Source: Streptomyces radiopugnans
GTDB taxonomy: Bacteria > Actinomycetota > Actinomycetes > Streptomycetales > Streptomycetaceae
Length of the DNA stretch: 64,000 nt
Assembly: GCF_900110735.1 (NCBI RefSeq)
Contig: NZ_FOET01000002.1
Location: 373,733 to 437,732, forward strand
Direction of reading: 5' to 3'
The translations under genes and the position numbers were made by a program. This document shows positions 41,379-50,717 of this stretch, in pieces. Numbering within the stretch: position 1 is the stretch's first letter; every line of letters begins with the position of its first letter. Below the pieces are notes generated by a model. That model made no database searches. It was not told the DNA's origin and saw nothing but the letters and a program-made list of their open reading frames with translations.

Positions 41379-43883
41379 TCAGTACCGCACCACCGGAGCG
41401 CTCAGGGCGTTGGCGGAGCGCAGCACCGGCGGCTCCGTCAGCACGGCGGGGTCGATGTCGGCGTCGGTCCGCACGGTGAAGGAGCGGCTCTCCCCCGCCG
41501 GCAGGGACACCAGCATCTCGTCCACGACCGCGTCGGGGGCGACCCGGTCGGCCAGGACCGCGATGTCGCGCGCGAACGACGAGGCCCTCACGTCCACCCG
41601 GTAGCCGCCCGGGACGGCGACGGCCTCGGCCTTGAGCGGCGCGGGGTCGTAGTCCAGCTCCACGTCCTCGGCGAAGAGGTGCACGGCGCGTGCGTCCGGC
41701 GCGGTGGCCACCAGCACCTCCCTGCGTGCGTCGTCCGGGCTGACCAGTGACGTGTCCAGTTCGGTAGGGGCGACCGAGCGGGGCGGCACGTCGAGGGAAA
41801 GCTTAACGCTCCGCAGTGCGATGCCCGCGAAGGTCTGCCGTTCCAGGAGCAGCTCGCCCCTCCACGGCTCGTCGTGGTCGTTGACCGCGATCAGGACGGG
41901 CCGGCCGTCGCGGGGCTGGACGGTCAGCAGCCGGGGCGCGTAGGCGTGGCGCAGCCCGTACCACAGCGGCTTGGGCCGCTCGCCGCCGTCCACCGCCGCC
42001 CAGGAGGTGACCGGCCAGCAGTCGTTGAGCTGCCAGACGACCGCCCCGGCCGTCCGCGGCCACCAGGAGCGGAAGTGCTCGATGCCGAAGGCGACCGCGC
42101 GGGCCTGGTTGAGCTGGGTCGCCCAGTGCCAGTCCTCGAAGGTCCTCGGCTCGGGCAGGTGGGGTGCCATGCCGCGGGCGAGCTTGTCGTTGCCCTCCTC
42201 GGCCTTCTGGTGCAGCAGGAAGGCCGGCGAGGTCGGCGTCATCGGCTCGTCGTGGATCCACTGCGTCAGGGTCGCCCAGGTCGGGGGTCCCTGGAAGCCG
42301 AACTCCGAGCAGAACCGCGGGATGTGGTCGCGGTAGTGGGTGTAGTCGGCGCGGTTCCACACCTCCCACTCGTGCCGGGTGCCGTGGTCCTGGTCGTTGG
42401 GGTGGGTCCCGTCGATCGGCGCGCCGGGGCTGTAGGGGCTGTTGGCGCAGTAGAAGCGGGTCGGGTCGAGTTCGGCCACGATGGAGGGCAGCAGCTCGGT
42501 GTAGTAGCGCAGGCCCCAGGTGCGGCCCTGGAGCTGCTCGGGCCAGCCCCAGTCGCGGAAGCCCCACATGTTCTCGTTGGCGCCGTTCCACAGGGCCAGG
42601 GAGGGGTGCGGGGTGAGACGGGCGACGTTCTCGCGGGCCTCGGCCTCGATCTCGCTCCACAGCGGTTCCTCCTCGGGGTAGGAGGCGCAGGCGAAGGGGA
42701 AGTCCTGCCAGACCAGGACGCCGCGCTCGTCGCAGACGTCGTAGAAGTCCTCGGTCTCGTAGATGCCGCCGCCCCACACCCGCAGCAGGTTCATGTGGGC
42801 GCCGACGGCCTGGTCCACGCGGCGCTCGATCCGCTCGCGGGTGATCCGGGTCAGGAAGTGGTCGTCGGGGATCCAGTTGGCGCCCTTGACGAAGACGGGC
42901 CTGCCGTTGACGACGACGGTGAAGGGGGTGCCGATCTCGTCGGGTGCGGTGTCCACGGTGACGGTCCGGAAGCCGATGCGGCGCTCCCAGGTGTCCAGCG
43001 GCTCCCGGGAGCCGGCCTCCCCGGGGACGCCGAGGGTCACGGCGAGGCCGTACAGGGGCTGGTCTCCGTATCCGGCGGGCCACCACAGGCGGGCGCCGGG
43101 GACGGTGACGGTGACGGTGACGGTCGCGGCCGTCTCGCCCGCGGGTACGGTGGCGCGCTCGGTGCGGCCGTCCACGGTGGCGGTCAGCTCCAGGGGGGCG
43201 TCCCCGCCGGCTCCGTCCGGGCCGGAGCGCTCGACGTCGACGTGGATCTCGGCGCGTCCGGTGCCGTCGGCGTCCACCGTCACCAGCGGGCGCACCCGCG
43301 CCAGGCGCGCGGTGTGCCAGCGCTCCAGGCGCACCGGCTTCCAGATGCCCGCGGTCTGCAGGTCCGGTCCCCAGTCCCAGCCGAAGCTGCAGGCCATCTT
43401 GCGGACCATGTTGAAGGGGTGCGGGTAGACGTGGTCGCGGCGGCCGAGGTTCCGCTCGACCTCCTCGGCGTACTCCAGTGCGGAGCGGAAGGAGACGGCC
43501 AGCTCCTGGGTGCCGCCGGTCAGGGCGTCGCGGACGTCGAAGCGGTAGGCGCGGTGCATGTTGGCCGTGCTGCCCAGCACCTTCCCGTCCAGTTCGACGG
43601 TGGCCACGGTGTCCAGGCCGTCGAAGACGAGGTCCACCCGCTCCCCGGGCTCCGCGGCGTCGGCCGTGAGGGCGAGCGTGTAGCGCCAGTCGGTGCGGTG
43701 GGCCCAGGCCAGCTCCTCCTCGGCCCGGTCCAGGTAGGGGTCGGGGATCAGGCCGGCCGCGAGCAGGTCCAGGTGGGCGCTGCCCGGCACGGCGGCCGGT
43801 ACGGTCCGGCCCGCGACGCCTGCGGGGACCGGCCCCCCGGTCGCCGACAACTGCCAGCCGTCGTGCAGGGTTTGGCGGATCAT
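41379..43883 (-). CDS. Beta-mannosidase (GH2)
   Basis: 834 residues, the normal length of bacterial GH2 beta-mannosidases, which remove terminal beta-1,4-mannose from manno-oligosaccharides. An N-terminal jelly-roll (DGWQLSATGG...PGSAHLDLLAAGLIPDPYLDRAEEELAWAHRTDWRY region, 8-68) is followed by Ig-like domains and the TIM barrel. Acid/base Glu437 is in NGANENMWG and the nucleophile Glu527 in FCSEFGFQG. RVWGGGIYE and WQDFPFACA are typical of mannosidases rather than beta-galactosidases. No signal peptide, so it is intracellular and acts on imported oligosaccharides. Its promoter (44108-44138) shares a 31-bp element with the transporter operon. Confidence 0.92.
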   Translation of the reverse strand: MIRQTLHDGWQLSATGGPVPAGVAGRTVPAAVPGSAHLDLLAAGLIPDPYLDRAEEELAWAHRTDWRYTLALTADAAEPGERVDLVFDGLDTVATVELDGKVLGSTANMHRAYRFDVRDALTGGTQELAVSFRSALEYAEEVERNLGRRDHVYPHPFNMVRKMACSFGWDWGPDLQTAGIWKPVRLERWHTARLARVRPLVTVDADGTGRAEIHVDVERSGPDGAGGDAPLELTATVDGRTERATVPAGETAATVTVTVTVPGARLWWPAGYGDQPLYGLAVTLGVPGEAGSREPLDTWERRIGFRTVTVDTAPDEIGTPFTVVVNGRPVFVKGANWIPDDHFLTRITRERIERRVDQAVGAHMNLLRVWGGGIYETEDFYDVCDERGVLVWQDFPFACASYPEEEPLWSEIEAEARENVARLTPHPSLALWNGANENMWGFRDWGWPEQLQGRTWGLRYYTELLPSIVAELDPTRFYCANSPYSPGAPIDGTHPNDQDHGTRHEWEVWNRADYTHYRDHIPRFCSEFGFQGPPTWATLTQWIHDEPMTPTSPAFLLHQKAEEGNDKLARGMAPHLPEPRTFEDWHWATQLNQARAVAFGIEHFRSWWPRTAGAVVWQLNDCWPVTSWAAVDGGERPKPLWYGLRHAYAPRLLTVQPRDGRPVLIAVNDHDEPWRGELLLERQTFAGIALRSVKLSLDVPPRSVAPTELDTSLVSPDDARREVLVATAPDARAVHLFAEDVELDYDPAPLKAEAVAVPGGYRVDVRASSFARDIAVLADRVAPDAVVDEMLVSLPAGESRSFTVRTDADIDPAVLTEPPVLRSANALSAPVVRY

Positions 43884-43950
43884 CGGCGCTCACTCCTTGG
43901 TCGGCTCCGCGGCGCGGAGCGGCTGTTCTGGGAAGGCGTCCGGGAGAGGA

Positions 43951-44030
43951 CGGGAGAGACGGGGGTCGGGAAGGGGCGGGAGAGACGGGGTTGGGAAGGG
44001 GCGGGAGAGACGAAGTCGGGCGGAGAGAAG
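43951..44030. repeat. 25-26-bp imperfect tandem repeat, three copies
   Basis: CGGGAGAGAC starts at 43951, 43977 and 44002, each followed by GGGG(G)T(C/T)GGGAAGGGG-like sequence. The array lies in the 5' leader of the mannosidase transcript, between the shared promoter element and the start codon. Confidence 0.75.
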
Positions 44031-44107
44031 GCGGTCGGAGGACGGACGGGAAAAGGCGGCCGGCCTCCGGTGGATTTCTCCCTCACGGGCCGAGTATCGT
44101 CGCCCGA

Positions 44108-44138
44108 GATTCTTACGCCACCGAACAAAGTAAGTCAA
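44108..44138 (-). promoter_or_regulatory. Beta-mannosidase promoter with shared 31-bp element
   Basis: Read on the minus strand: TTGACT (-35), 17 bp, TAAGAA (-10), a strong primary-sigma-type promoter aimed at the mannosidase gene. The whole 31-bp segment is 26/31 identical to the promoter of the transporter lipoprotein (52489-52519), including the spacer core CTTT-N-TTCGG. Spacer identity suggests an operator as well as promoter boxes. On the plus strand CTTAC...GTAAG arms give a weak inverted repeat. The divergent alpha-galactosidase gene starts 40 bp to the right. Confidence 0.72.
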
Positions 44139-44178
44139 CGGCGCCTCCGGCGCCGGTTGGCCAGGACGGAGACACACC

Positions 44179-46377
44179 GTGGCATCACGTTCCGCTCCCC
44201 TTCCCCTCGATGTGACGCACCTGCGGGCGGCCGGCGTCAGCCTCGTACTGGACCTGACCGGCGGCACCCTCCCCCGGGTCCTGCACTGGGGTGCCGACCT
44301 CGGCACGCTCGGCCCCGAGGAGCTGGGCTCCCTGCGGCTGGCCGGGGCGCCGCAGCCCATCGGCTTCTCCGTGGACGGCCCGGTCGAGGTCTCGGTGCTG
44401 CCCGAGCAGTCGGCCGGCTGGCTGGGCACCCCCGGCCTGGTGGGCAACCGCGGCGGCCGGGACTTCTCCACCGCCTTCGCCGTCCGCGAGGCCGCCCTCA
44501 CCGGGCCCGCGGAGGGGTCCCGCTCCCCCGGCGGCGGAGGCGGCGCCACCGTCACCGTCCTCGCCCGCGACGAGGCCGCGGCCCTGGATCTGGAGCTGGT
44601 GATCGAGCTGACCGCGTCCGGACTGGTGCGCCAGCGCGCCACGGTCGCCAACCGCGGCTCCTCCCCCTTCACCGTCGACGCCGTGAACCTCACGCTGCCG
44701 GTGCCCGCCGAAGCCGTCGAGCTGCTGGACTTCACCGGGCACCACCTGCGCGAACGCAGCCCGCAGCGCACCGCCTTCACCCAGGGGCTGCGGATGCGGG
44801 AGAACCGCACCGGCCGCACCGGCTACGACAGCGCCTACCTGCTGGCCGCGGGCACCGCGGACTTCGGCAACCGCTCGGGCGAGGTGTGGGCCGTGCACAC
44901 CGCGTGGTCCGGCAACCACCGCACCTTCGCCGAGCGCACCTTCCACTCGGTGTCGCTGCTGGGCTCGGGCGAGCTGATGCTCTCCGGCGAGGTGGTGCTG
45001 GAGCCCGGGGAGTCCTACGCCTCCCCCTGGCAGTACGGCTCCTACGGGCGGCACGGCCTGGACGAGGTCTCCGCCCGCTTCCACCGCTGGCTGCGCTCCC
45101 GCCCGCACCACCCCTCCACGCCCCGGCCGGTCACCCTCAACACCTGGGAGGCGGTCTACTTCGACCACGATCTGGACCGGCTGCGCGCCCTGGCCGACGC
45201 GGCCGCCGCGGTGGGCGCGGAGCGCTTCGTCCTGGACGACGGCTGGTTCGGCTCGCGCCGCGACGACCGGCGCGCCCTGGGCGACTGGTACGTCTCGGAC
45301 GAGGTGTGGCCGGACGGACTGGGCCCGCTGACCGGTCATGTCACCGGCCTGGGCATGCAGTTCGGCCTCTGGGTCGAGCCGGAGATGGTCAACGAGGACT
45401 CCGACCTGGCCCGCGCCCACCCCGACTGGGTCATGGCCGCCGGCGACCGGCTGCCCGGCGCGGCCCGCCACCAGCAGGTCCTCGACCTGGCCCGCCCGGA
45501 GGCGTTCGCGTACATCCTCGGGCGCCTGGACGAGCTGCTGGAGGCGTACCCCATCGCGTATCTGAAGTGGGACCACAACCGGGACCTGGTGGACGCCGGG
45601 CACCGGCCCACCGGCCGCGCCGGCGTGCACGGCCAGACCCGGGCGGTCTACCGGCTGATGGACGAGCTGCGCCGCCGCCACCCCGGGGTGGAGATCGAGT
45701 CCTGCTCCTCCGGCGGCGGACGGGTGGACCTGGAGATCCTCCAGCGCACCGACCGGGTGTGGGTCTCGGACTGCATCGACGCCCTGGAGCGCCAGACCAT
45801 CCAGCGCTGGACGAACGCCCTGATCCCCCTCGAACTCATGGGCACCCACGTGGGGTCGGACGTCGCGCACACCACCGGGCGCCGCCACCCGGTCGACTTC
45901 CGGGCGGGCACGGCGCTGTTCGGGCACTTCGGCATCGAGTGGGACCTGACCGCCGCCGCGCCGGAGGAGCTGGCGCGGCTGGCGCAGTGGGTGGACCTCT
46001 ACAAGGAGCTGCGCGGCCTGCTCCACACCGGCGTCCGTGTCCACGCCGACCACCCGGACCCGGCCCACCGGCTGCACGGGGTGGTCGCCGAGGACGGCTC
46101 GGACGCGGTGTACGCCCTCGTCGCCACCGCCTCCTCCGCGATGTACCCGGCCGGTGCGATCCGGCTGCCGGGGCTGGACGCGGACGCCGTCTACCGGGTG
46201 CGGCCGCAGGCCCCCGGCGACCTGCCGGACGGCAACGCCCACCACTGGGGCGTCCGCCTGCCCTGGTGGACGCCGGAGGGTGTGCGGCTGCCGGGCCGGG
46301 TGCTGGCGGCCGCGGGGCTCCAGGCCCCGGTGCTCCACCCCGAGCGGCTGGTGCTGCTGCGCGCGACCCGGGTGTGA
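44179..46377 (+). CDS. Alpha-galactosidase (GH36)
   Basis: 732 residues from GTG, typical of bacterial tetrameric GH36 enzymes that remove alpha-1,6-galactose from galactomannan or raffinose sugars. N-terminal beta-sandwich (to ~320), then the TIM barrel: FVLDDGWFGSRRDDRRALGDW, LWVEPEMVNEDSDL, the nucleophile Asp465 in YLKWDHNRD, CSSGGGRVDLEIL and the acid/base Asp531 in VWVSDCIDA. All substrate residues of the family seem intact. No signal peptide, so cytoplasmic. It is divergent from beta-mannosidase and shares its regulatory region; together the two enzymes could strip galactomanno-oligosaccharides to monosaccharides. A long hairpin terminator follows. Confidence 0.93.
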   Translation: MASRSAPLPLDVTHLRAAGVSLVLDLTGGTLPRVLHWGADLGTLGPEELGSLRLAGAPQPIGFSVDGPVEVSVLPEQSAGWLGTPGLVGNRGGRDFSTAFAVREAALTGPAEGSRSPGGGGGATVTVLARDEAAALDLELVIELTASGLVRQRATVANRGSSPFTVDAVNLTLPVPAEAVELLDFTGHHLRERSPQRTAFTQGLRMRENRTGRTGYDSAYLLAAGTADFGNRSGEVWAVHTAWSGNHRTFAERTFHSVSLLGSGELMLSGEVVLEPGESYASPWQYGSYGRHGLDEVSARFHRWLRSRPHHPSTPRPVTLNTWEAVYFDHDLDRLRALADAAAAVGAERFVLDDGWFGSRRDDRRALGDWYVSDEVWPDGLGPLTGHVTGLGMQFGLWVEPEMVNEDSDLARAHPDWVMAAGDRLPGAARHQQVLDLARPEAFAYILGRLDELLEAYPIAYLKWDHNRDLVDAGHRPTGRAGVHGQTRAVYRLMDELRRRHPGVEIESCSSGGGRVDLEILQRTDRVWVSDCIDALERQTIQRWTNALIPLELMGTHVGSDVAHTTGRRHPVDFRAGTALFGHFGIEWDLTAAAPEELARLAQWVDLYKELRGLLHTGVRVHADHPDPAHRLHGVVAEDGSDAVYALVATASSAMYPAGAIRLPGLDADAVYRVRPQAPGDLPDGNAHHWGVRLPWWTPEGVRLPGRVLAAAGLQAPVLHPERLVLLRATRV

Positions 46378-46384
46378 GCCGTGC

Positions 46385-46424
46385 GCTCGGTGGCGGACCG
46401 GCGAAGGCCGGCCCGCCACCGAGC
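46385..46424. terminator. Hairpin terminator after alpha-galactosidase
   Basis: An 18-base arm (46385-46402, GCTCGGTGGCGG-A-CCGGC) pairs with 46407-46424 around a GAAG tetraloop, with a single mismatch. Confidence 0.85.
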
Positions 46425-46550
46425 ACCGGCGCGCGGACGGGGCACGCCTCGCGATCCCGGTGCGCGCCGGGCACCGGCAGGGCGGGCACGGGGCGTGCGG
46501 ACGGGACGCGGGGACCCGGGACACCTCGGCACTCCTCGTCGCCGTGAGCG

Positions 46551-46621
46551 GCCCCGCGGGCGGACCGCCCGCGGGGCGTGCGCGGGGCGTGCGCGGTCCC
46601 GGGCCGCCGGGGCCCGGGACC
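46551..46621 (-). terminator. Two hairpins downstream of the transporter operon
   Basis: GCCCCGCGGGC (46551-46561) pairs with 46567-46577, and GGTCCCGGGCC (46595-46605) with 46611-46621. They lie just beyond the 3' end of the minus-strand transporter operon (stop at 46672) and probably end it. The 294-bp gap between the convergent genes otherwise shows nothing. Confidence 0.75.
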
Positions 46622-46671
46622 GGGAAGCGCTGGTCCCGGCGGCCGGCGACGTGCCGTACCGCCGGGCGGGC

Positions 46672-47691
46672 CTACGCGGTGGCCGTTCCCTCGGCCGCCG
46701 GCCGGCCGGCGCGGTCGGCGGAGTCGGCCCCGGGGCGCAGCCAGCACTTCGCGTAGTGGTCGTAACCCACCTCGAAGTCCTCCGGCATACGGGTGCAGGC
46801 CTCGAACGCCATGGGGCAGCGGTCCCGGAAGGTGCAGCCCGGATCGTCGCCGGGGAGGGTGGAGCCGCCCGCCGGCTCGATGCCCAGCGCCTCGGTGAGC
46901 CGGGCTCGGTCGCGGGCGTCGGGGTTGGGCGCGGCGGCCGCCAGGATCCTGGTGTACGGATGCCGCGGATTGAGGATGACCTCGTCCGCCGGCCCCCTCT
47001 CCACCACACGCCCTCGGTACATCACCAGGATGTCGTCGGAGAAGTGCCGCGCGGTGGCGAGGTCGTGGGTGATGTAGAGGACCGCGAGGTCGTCCTCGCG
47101 CTGGAGGCGGGCGAGCAGGTTGAGCACGCCCAGCCGGATGGAGACGTCCAGCATGGAGACCGGCTCGTCGGCGATGACGACCTGGGCTCCGGGCGCCAGG
47201 GCCCGGGCGATGGCCACGCGCTGGCGCATGCCGCCGGACAGCTCGTGGGGACGGCGCTGGGCGATGTCGGCGGCCGGGGTCAGATTGACGCGCTCCAGGA
47301 GCTGTTCGACCTTCTGTGCGACCTCCGCCTTCCCGCGGGCCCTGCCGTGCAGCTTCAGCGGACGGGCCAGGTGGTGCTCGACGGTGTGGAAGGGGTTGAG
47401 CGAGGCGAAGGGGTCCTGGAAGACCATCTGCACATGGTCGCGGTAGGCACGGTCGGCCACCCGCCTCCCGTCGGGGCCGGTGGCGGTGATCCCGCCCGCG
47501 GTGGGCTTCTCCAGACGGGCGATCATGCGGGCGACCGTCGACTTGCCCGACCCCGACTCACCGACCAGTGCGACCGTCCTGCCGGGGGCCAGGGTGAAGG
47601 AAACGTTGTCAACCGCGCGGAAACGGGAGTGGCGCAGGCCGGAGCGTATGGAGAAGTCCTTGGTCAGGCCGCGTACTTCGAGCGTCGTCAT
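46672..47691 (-). CDS. Opp/Dpp-type ABC transporter ATP-binding protein (DppF-like)
   Basis: 339 residues. Walker A GESGSGKST, Q-loop FQDPFASLNP, signature LSGGMRQR, Walker B VVIADEP and switch His in YITHDLATA are complete. The C-terminal oligopeptide-transport extension (ILAAAAPNPD...PGCTFRDRCPMAFEACTRMPEDF) carries the Cys pattern typical of DppF/OppF. It powers transport together with the ATPase half of the fused upstream protein, whose gene it overlaps by 4 bp. Part of the mannoside/galactoside-linked transporter operon. Confidence 0.93.
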   Translation of the reverse strand: MTTLEVRGLTKDFSIRSGLRHSRFRAVDNVSFTLAPGRTVALVGESGSGKSTVARMIARLEKPTAGGITATGPDGRRVADRAYRDHVQMVFQDPFASLNPFHTVEHHLARPLKLHGRARGKAEVAQKVEQLLERVNLTPAADIAQRRPHELSGGMRQRVAIARALAPGAQVVIADEPVSMLDVSIRLGVLNLLARLQREDDLAVLYITHDLATARHFSDDILVMYRGRVVERGPADEVILNPRHPYTRILAAAAPNPDARDRARLTEALGIEPAGGSTLPGDDPGCTFRDRCPMAFEACTRMPEDFEVGYDHYAKCWLRPGADSADRAGRPAAEGTATA

Positions 47692-49631
47692 CGCGAGCCC
47701 GCCTCCTTCACGATCGTTTCGGTGCCGGTGCCGGTGCCGGTGCCGGTGCGCTCGCGGGCGCTGGACTCCCCGGTGCGGATGAACGCGCCCCGCTCGCCGG
47801 TGAGGCTGGGGAAGGAGTCGAGCAGCCTGCGGGTGTAGGGGTGCTTCGGGTCGTGGTGGATCTCGTCGGCGGTGGCGTACTCGACCACCTCGCCGTCGCG
47901 CATGACCGCGATGCGGTCGCTCAGCTCCAGCAGCAGCGGCAGGTCGTGGGTGATGAAGACGACGGCGAAGCCCAACTCGTCGCGGAAGCGCAGGATCTCC
48001 CTCAGGATGCCGCGCTGGACCACCACGTCGAGGGCGGTGGTGGGTTCGTCCATGATCATCACCTGGGGGTCGAGCAGCAGCGCCATGGCGATCATGACAC
48101 GCTGCCGCATGCCCCCGGAGAGCTCGTGCGGGAAGGAGTCCAGCCGCCTCGGATCGACCCCGACCAGGCGGAGCACCTCGGCGCACCGCTCGCGGCGGGC
48201 CTGCGCGGACATCCCGGGGCGGTGGGTGGTGAGCACGTCCTCCAGCTGGGCCCGGATGGAGATGACCGGGTTCAGGGCGTTCATCGCGCCCTGGAAGACC
48301 ATCGACAGCTTCGACCAGCGGAAGGCGCGCAGTTCCTCCTTGCCCAGGGCGAGCAGGTCGAGGTCGGAGCCGTCGCGGTCGTGGAAGACGACCGATCCCG
48401 AGGTGACCTCGGCCGGCGGCCGGTGCAGCCGGTTGATCGCGTACGCGAGCGTGGTCTTGCCGCAGCCGGACTCCCCGGCCAGGCCGAGGATCTCGCCGCG
48501 GCCGAGGGTGAGCGAGACGTCCTTGACGGCGTGGGTGGGCTTCTCGCCCCGGTAGGCCACGTTGAGGTTCTCCACCGTCAGGACGGCGTCCCGGCCGGAG
48601 TCCTCGCGGCCGGTGACGGAACGGGCCGCGGCCGTACGGGTCTTGCGCCCTCCGGCGCTCCCGCCCCCGCGGGTGCGGCGGGATGCGGCCGGGACGGTGC
48701 GCAGCTTGGGGTTGATGATCTCGTCGATGCTGAAGTTGATCAGGGAGAGGCCGCAGCCGAACAGCGCGATGATCAGGCCGGGCGGGCCGAACCACCACCA
48801 CGCCTCCCGCTGGAGGGCGAAGCCGTTCTGGGCGTAGTAGAGCATCGTGCCGAGCGTGTCGGAGCCCGAGGCGCCCAGACCCAGGAAGGACAGGCCCGCC
48901 TCGCTGAGGATGGCCAGGATGACGGCGAACACGAACTGCGAGGCCATCAGCGGCAGCAGGTTGGGCAGGATCTCCACGGAAACGATTCGCCAGGGCTTCT
49001 CGCCCGCCACCTTCGCCGCGGCGACGTAGTCGCGGTTGCGCAGGGAGAGGGTCTGGGCGCGCAGCACCCGGGCGGAGGCCGCCCAGCCGGTGATCGCCAG
49101 GACGACCGCGATGGTCCACCAGCCGCGCTGCTCCGCGGGGACGAAGCCGGCGATGACGATCACCAGCGGCAGGCCGGGGATCACCAGCATCACGTTGGAG
49201 AACAGGGAGAAGCCCTCGTCCACCGCGCCGCCGGCGTAGCCGCCGATGACGCCGAAGACCGCGGAGAGCAAGGTGGCCAGGACGCCCACCAGCAGACCGA
49301 TCTGCAGTGAGCCGCGGGTGGAGTGGGCCAGCAGGGCCAGCACGTCCTGGCCGGTCTGGGTGGTGCCCAGCCAGAACTCGCCGCCGGGCGGGGTCATGCT
49401 GATGTTGCGGATGGTGTCGGGGTCGCCGGTCAGCAGCGGTCCGAGGATCCCGAACAGGGCGATGGCGCCCACCAGGCCCAGGCCGATCCCGAGCTTGGGC
49501 GACCAGCGCGGCACCAGGGAGCGCCAGCCGCCGGAGCCGGGGCGCCGGGGGGCCGGGGAGACGCCGGTGGTGCCGGCCGGGGTGTCCGGCGCCGCGCCGG
49601 CGGTCTCGGCGGGCGGATTGATGTTCGTCAC
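47688..49631 (-). CDS. Fused permease-ATPase subunit (DppC-DppD fusion) of an Opp-type ABC transporter
   Basis: 647 residues, two transporter subunits in one chain. Residues ~1-315 are a DppC-type permease with an N-terminal cytoplasmic segment, ~6 membrane helices and the EAA loop (NRDYVAAAKVAGEKPWRIVSVEILPNLLP is at about 203-231). A Gly/Arg-rich linker (~316-350) leads to a DppD-type ATPase with GESGCGKTT, FQGAMNALNP, LSGGMRQR, VMIMDEP and FITHDL. The tail ends in TGTGTGTGTE, encoded by five copies of GGTGCC. The start is a GTG at 49631. In most organisms these are separate genes. The fusion holds no stop or frameshift, so it appears real and functional. Confidence 0.92.
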   Translation of the reverse strand: MTNINPPAETAGAAPDTPAGTTGVSPAPRRPGSGGWRSLVPRWSPKLGIGLGLVGAIALFGILGPLLTGDPDTIRNISMTPPGGEFWLGTTQTGQDVLALLAHSTRGSLQIGLLVGVLATLLSAVFGVIGGYAGGAVDEGFSLFSNVMLVIPGLPLVIVIAGFVPAEQRGWWTIAVVLAITGWAASARVLRAQTLSLRNRDYVAAAKVAGEKPWRIVSVEILPNLLPLMASQFVFAVILAILSEAGLSFLGLGASGSDTLGTMLYYAQNGFALQREAWWWFGPPGLIIALFGCGLSLINFSIDEIINPKLRTVPAASRRTRGGGSAGGRKTRTAAARSVTGREDSGRDAVLTVENLNVAYRGEKPTHAVKDVSLTLGRGEILGLAGESGCGKTTLAYAINRLHRPPAEVTSGSVVFHDRDGSDLDLLALGKEELRAFRWSKLSMVFQGAMNALNPVISIRAQLEDVLTTHRPGMSAQARRERCAEVLRLVGVDPRRLDSFPHELSGGMRQRVMIAMALLLDPQVMIMDEPTTALDVVVQRGILREILRFRDELGFAVVFITHDLPLLLELSDRIAVMRDGEVVEYATADEIHHDPKHPYTRRLLDSFPSLTGERGAFIRTGESSARERTGTGTGTGTETIVKEAGSR

Positions 49632-49650
49632 GGTGTCGGTTCCTCAGCTC

Positions 49651-50640
49651 TCAGTTGCCGGCGCGGGTGCGGGGGTCGATGAGGCCGTACAGCAGGTCGA
49701 CGACCAGGTTGGCGCCCAGCACGGCCACCGTGATGACCAGGAAGATCCCCTGCATCAGGGCGTAGTCGTTGTTCTCCACGGCCTGCAGCAGCCTCGACCC
49801 GATGCCGGGGTAGGAGAAGACCTGCTCGGTGATGACCGAACCGGAGACCACGAAGCCGAGGGAGATCGCGAAGCCGGCGACGGACGGCAGGACCGCGTTG
49901 CGCGCGGCGTAGCGGGTCATGATGCGCCGGTCGCGCAGTCCCTTGGCCTGGGCGGTGAGGATGTAGTCCTCCGACACCGTCGAGACCATCATGTTCCGCA
50001 TCCCCAGCAGCCAGCCGCCCACCGAGGAGATCACGATCGTCAGGGCGGGGAGGGTGCCGTGGTAGACCGCCGAGGCGATGAACTCGCCGTCCCAGCCCGG
50101 GGTGAGGATCACGTCGTACCCGCCGTTGAGCGGGAACCAGCTCAGGGCCGTGGCGAAGATCGCGACCAGGATCAGCGCCAGCCAGAAGTACGGCACCGCC
50201 GCGAGCACGGTGGTGGCCGGGATGAGCGAGTCCAGCCAGGAGCCGCGCTTCCACCCGACGACGGCGCCGAGCCCGACGCCGAGCAGGAAGGACAGCAGGG
50301 TGGCGATGCCCACCAGCACGATCGTCCAGGGCAGCGCGTCCCCGATGACGGTGGCGACCTCCGCCGGGAAGACGCTCACCGAGATGCCCAGGTCGCCGCG
50401 GAACAAGTTGGCCAGGTACGAGAAGTACTGGGTCACCAGCGGTTCGCCGGTGTCGGTTCCGAGGAGGAGCTCGTAGGATCTGCGGACCGACGGGTCGGTT
50501 GCGCCGCCTCGCTGTTGCAGCTTCGCCATGAGGGTGTCCACCGGGTTCCCCGGCATCATCCTCGGGATGAAGAAGTTCAGGGTCAGCGCCGCCCACAGGG
50601 CGACCAGATAGAACCCGAGCTTCCGGGCGTAGTACCTCAC
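49651..50640 (-). CDS. Opp/Dpp-type ABC transporter permease (DppB-like)
   Basis: 329 residues, about six membrane helices, starting MRYYARKLGFYLVALWAALTLNFFIPRMMPGNP, the DppB hallmark (residues 1-33). The EAA loop reads ILTAQAKGLRDRRIMTRYAARNAVLP (about 220-246). GPVD-type family-5 permease features are present. It forms the membrane pore with the permease half of the fused protein encoded 19 bp downstream. Start GTG at 50640. Confidence 0.93.
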   Translation of the reverse strand: MRYYARKLGFYLVALWAALTLNFFIPRMMPGNPVDTLMAKLQQRGGATDPSVRRSYELLLGTDTGEPLVTQYFSYLANLFRGDLGISVSVFPAEVATVIGDALPWTIVLVGIATLLSFLLGVGLGAVVGWKRGSWLDSLIPATTVLAAVPYFWLALILVAIFATALSWFPLNGGYDVILTPGWDGEFIASAVYHGTLPALTIVISSVGGWLLGMRNMMVSTVSEDYILTAQAKGLRDRRIMTRYAARNAVLPSVAGFAISLGFVVSGSVITEQVFSYPGIGSRLLQAVENNDYALMQGIFLVITVAVLGANLVVDLLYGLIDPRTRAGN

Positions 50641-50717
50641 CGATCTCCGCCTATCACTGTGTGCCTCTCCTCGGAACCGTTCACTGCCGTGTCACCGCCG
50701 TGCCGGCCGCCGGGCCG

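Noticed and set aside
41874..46547. A 1557-codon open frame on the plus strand
   Set aside because: Antisense to beta-mannosidase and off-frame to alpha-galactosidase; no family signal, and it results from GC-rich codon bias.
47721..47750. GGTGCC hexamer array as a possible regulatory repeat
   Set aside because: It lies inside the fused transporter gene and is explained by the TG-repeat tail it encodes.
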